A stretch of 6,144 bases of DNA from Candidatus Peregrinibacteria bacterium CG11_big_fil_rev_8_21_14_0_20_46_8. Its GTDB lineage: Bacteria; Patescibacteriota; Gracilibacteria; UBA1369; UM-FILTER-53-11. Location of the stretch: contig PCVQ01000039.1 of assembly GCA_002796025.1 (NCBI GenBank), positions 1-6,144 of the forward strand, read 5' to 3'. The notes beneath the pieces were generated by a model. The model was given only the letters and a program-made list of their open reading frames with translations. It was not told where the DNA came from and did not search any database. Numbering within the stretch: the stretch's first letter is position 1; each line of letters begins with the position of its first letter. This document shows, one piece after another, positions 4,535 through 6,144 of the stretch. The translations under genes and the position numbers were made by a program.

Positions 4535-5902
4535 ATGAAAAAAAGATATCTGCTTCTTGCCGCTGTATTGATTCTCGTGCTTGTTTTGATTGCCGGATGC
4601 CGCAAAAAAAGTCCTACTGGAGTTGGCCCTGCAAATATCGTGGTATGGGGACTTGATGATCAGGATGAGCTACAAGGCGTTATTTCTGCCTTTCAAAAGG
4701 CGCGTCCCGGCTCTACGGTTACCTACAAAAAATTTAACGATCCAAAAGAGTATGAATCGGTTTTGATTAATGAAATTGCTGAAGGGGAGGGACCGGATGT
4801 TTTTTATGTACATAACACATGGTTTCCGCGCCACAGTAATAAAGTTGTGCCGCTTGTTTCCGAATCATTTACTCCGCAAATGTTCCAAGAGAGTTATGTG
4901 CGTGTGGCAGCACAGGACTTTCTGCAGCCCGATCCAGCTGACGGTATAAAGAAAATTTATGCACTGCCGCTCTTTGTAGATACGCTCGCGATGTATTACA
5001 ACAAGGATCTTTTTGAGCGCAATCTGCCTGAGCGCGGCCGTCCTTCCGAATTATGGACAACCTTTCTTAATGAGGCTTCGCGTTTTTCAGAAGAAGATGA
5101 TACCGGTGCGCTCACGCGTGGAGCCATTGCCTTTGGCAATGCAGAACATATTGCCAATGCCGCAGATATTCTATATTCGCTCTTTTTACAATCAGGTGTA
5201 AATATCTACGATAAAGATTTTAAGCAAGTTAACTTTAATCAGGGTGCGCAAGATGCATTTGAGTACTATTTAAGCTATGCAAAGCGCTCAAATAAAAACT
5301 TTAGTTGGAGTCCCGATGATTTCTTTGCGGATGAGGCTCCAAATGGTGATGAAGAGGCTTTTCTTTCGGGGAAGGTTGCAGCAATGATGGGGTATTCGAG
5401 CTTTGCGAACGAATTGAGTACAAAACTAAAGAATGTTAAAGCACGTACCGGTGCCGCGATTGATGCAGGCGATGTTGGGGTAGTTCCGTCACCGCAATTT
5501 TCGGGCAGCACTACGGACTTTAAAGCTTTTGCGAGTTATTGGGGTTTGGCAGTTTCACGTACAAGCGACATTCCAAATACAGCGTGGGACTTTGTGCGTT
5601 TTGTGGGTTCGCAGCCGCAGCTTCGGTTGTATGTAAATGCAACGGGCAGGCCAGCCTCTCGTCGCGATTTAATTTCTGAACAGCGCGGTAAACCTTTGCT
5701 AGAAGCATTTGTTGAACAACTGGGATACGCAGACAGTTACCGTCTGTACGATAAAGCGCGCTTTGATGCTGCGCTGGCAAAGGCAATTGATAATGCAGTA
5801 GGAGGGCAATCCGAAAAGAGCGCTTTAAACGATGCAGAAAAAGAGATCAATGATCTACTGAAGCTTCAGGCGCCGAAAGGATTGTATCCGTCAGTGAAGT
5901 AG
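4535..5902 (+). CDS. Extracellular solute-binding lipoprotein, family 1 (sugar ABC-transporter type)
   Basis: A 455-residue secreted lipoprotein. The basic start MKKR, a hydrophobic core (5-20) and the lipobox LIAGC with Cys22 indicate signal peptidase II processing and lipid anchoring; the mature protein begins CRKKS. The rest resembles family-1 periplasmic binding proteins: IVVWGLDDQDELQGVISAFQ (35-54), GEGPDVFYV (84-92), the typical YALPLFVDTLAMYYNKDLFE (142-161), the EEAFLSGKVAAMMGYSS region, and a C-terminal NTAWDFVRFVGS segment. Such proteins bind sugars or oligosaccharides outside the membrane and hand them to an ABC permease. No permease or ATPase gene is next to it here, so the partner must be elsewhere or the protein works alone. 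The ligand is unknown. It follows the glycosyltransferase gene by 14 bp and has no Shine-Dalgarno. Confidence 0.88.
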   Translation: MKKRYLLLAAVLILVLVLIAGCRKKSPTGVGPANIVVWGLDDQDELQGVISAFQKARPGSTVTYKKFNDPKEYESVLINEIAEGEGPDVFYVHNTWFPRHSNKVVPLVSESFTPQMFQESYVRVAAQDFLQPDPADGIKKIYALPLFVDTLAMYYNKDLFERNLPERGRPSELWTTFLNEASRFSEEDDTGALTRGAIAFGNAEHIANAADILYSLFLQSGVNIYDKDFKQVNFNQGAQDAFEYYLSYAKRSNKNFSWSPDDFFADEAPNGDEEAFLSGKVAAMMGYSSFANELSTKLKNVKARTGAAIDAGDVGVVPSPQFSGSTTDFKAFASYWGLAVSRTSDIPNTAWDFVRFVGSQPQLRLYVNATGRPASRRDLISEQRGKPLLEAFVEQLGYADSYRLYDKARFDAALAKAIDNAVGGQSEKSALNDAEKEINDLLKLQAPKGLYPSVK

Positions 5903-5916
5903 GTGGAGCTTAACTT

Positions 5917-6144
5917 CTAGGCAAACTGTAATTTAGTCTTTGTTTCGGCAGGTAGGCCTCTCAAAAATTCATCGATTCGCATTCTTCGCTTTCCTTCGGG
6001 CTGAACTTCGAGGATTTTAAGGGTGCCTTTTGGGGTGCCAACTAACATATGATTTCCTGAATTTATAAGCATTTTCCCTGGATCAATTTTTTGTTCAATC
6101 TCCTCGGCTTTTAATATCTTGAGTCGCCTATTGTTGACAAAAGT
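5917..6144 (-). CDS. fmt: Methionyl-tRNA formyltransferase, C-terminal part (5' end outside window)
   Basis: The minus-strand frame entering at 6144 runs for 75 codons to a TAG at 5919-5917. Its translation matches the C-terminal OB-like domain of Fmt: RRLKILKAEE near the start, a GTPKGTLKILEVQPEGKRRM segment in the middle, then the family ending DEFLRGLP. Fmt formylates initiator methionyl-tRNA with 10-formyltetrahydrofolate, and this C-terminal domain helps bind the tRNA; the catalytic N-terminal domain lies to the right of the window. It converges on the lipoprotein gene with 14 bp between the stops and no clear terminator there. The reading frame is intact over the visible part. Confidence 0.88.
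   Translation of the reverse strand, partial: TFVNNRRLKILKAEEIEQKIDPGKMLINSGNHMLVGTPKGTLKILEVQPEGKRRMRIDEFLRGLPAETKTKLQFA

Noticed and set aside
5896..5917. Possible hairpin GAAGT/ACTTC between the lipoprotein and fmt stops
   Set aside because: Only five pairs with a 12-base loop and no T-run; too weak to call a terminator.

Overview
The window looks like an ordinary chromosomal stretch from a bacterium with a small, sparsely regulated genome. A member of the Candidate Phyla Radiation (Patescibacteria, perhaps Parcubacteria-like) is my best guess. The reasons are near-absent Shine-Dalgarno sequences before the starts, very short or apparently leaderless 5' ends, an orphan solute-binding lipoprotein, a short SSB without the usual acidic tip, and unrelated genes packed tightly together. 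TAA, TAG and TGA are all used as stops, which argues against lineages that recode TGA. No phylogenetic marker is complete here, so the taxonomic guess is inference only.

Layout, left to right. Bases 3-83 appear to be the last 26 codons of an unidentified plus-strand gene, whose stop lies inside a terminator-like hairpin (62-91). A perfect TATAAT (116-121) follows, then the window's only well-placed Shine-Dalgarno sequence, which serves a six-codon minicistron (148-168). The stop of that minicistron overlaps the start of a mercuric-reductase-like/dihydrolipoamide-dehydrogenase-like flavoenzyme (165-1652). Next come a small DUF1761 membrane protein (1741-2160), a strong 15-bp hairpin (2201-2233) and ssb (2252-2659). 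ssb converges on a minus-strand aminoglycoside-phosphotransferase-fold kinase (2682-3584), with a shared 16-bp hairpin between them. Across a 21-bp divergent spacer from the kinase begins a plus-strand pair: a family-2 glycosyltransferase (3606-4520) and, 14 bp later, a family-1 extracellular solute-binding lipoprotein (4535-5902). The right edge holds the 3' part of fmt, methionyl-tRNA formyltransferase, on the minus strand (5917-6144), convergent with the lipoprotein gene.

Working together: the genes do not form one evident pathway. The glycosyltransferase and lipoprotein share strand and spacing and may be co-transcribed, and both point to the cell envelope. The kinase diverges from them and may share promoter sequence. 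The flavoenzyme, DUF1761 protein and ssb are co-directional but separated by 88- and 91-bp gaps with their own candidate signals, so I read them as separate units. There is no mobile element, CRISPR array, tRNA or rRNA, and no stretch over 300 bases lacks a gene. I see no convincing new multi-gene system. The most interesting features are at the regulatory scale: the coupled leader minicistron, the overlapping opposed -10 elements at 3590-3596, and hairpins that overlap coding ends.
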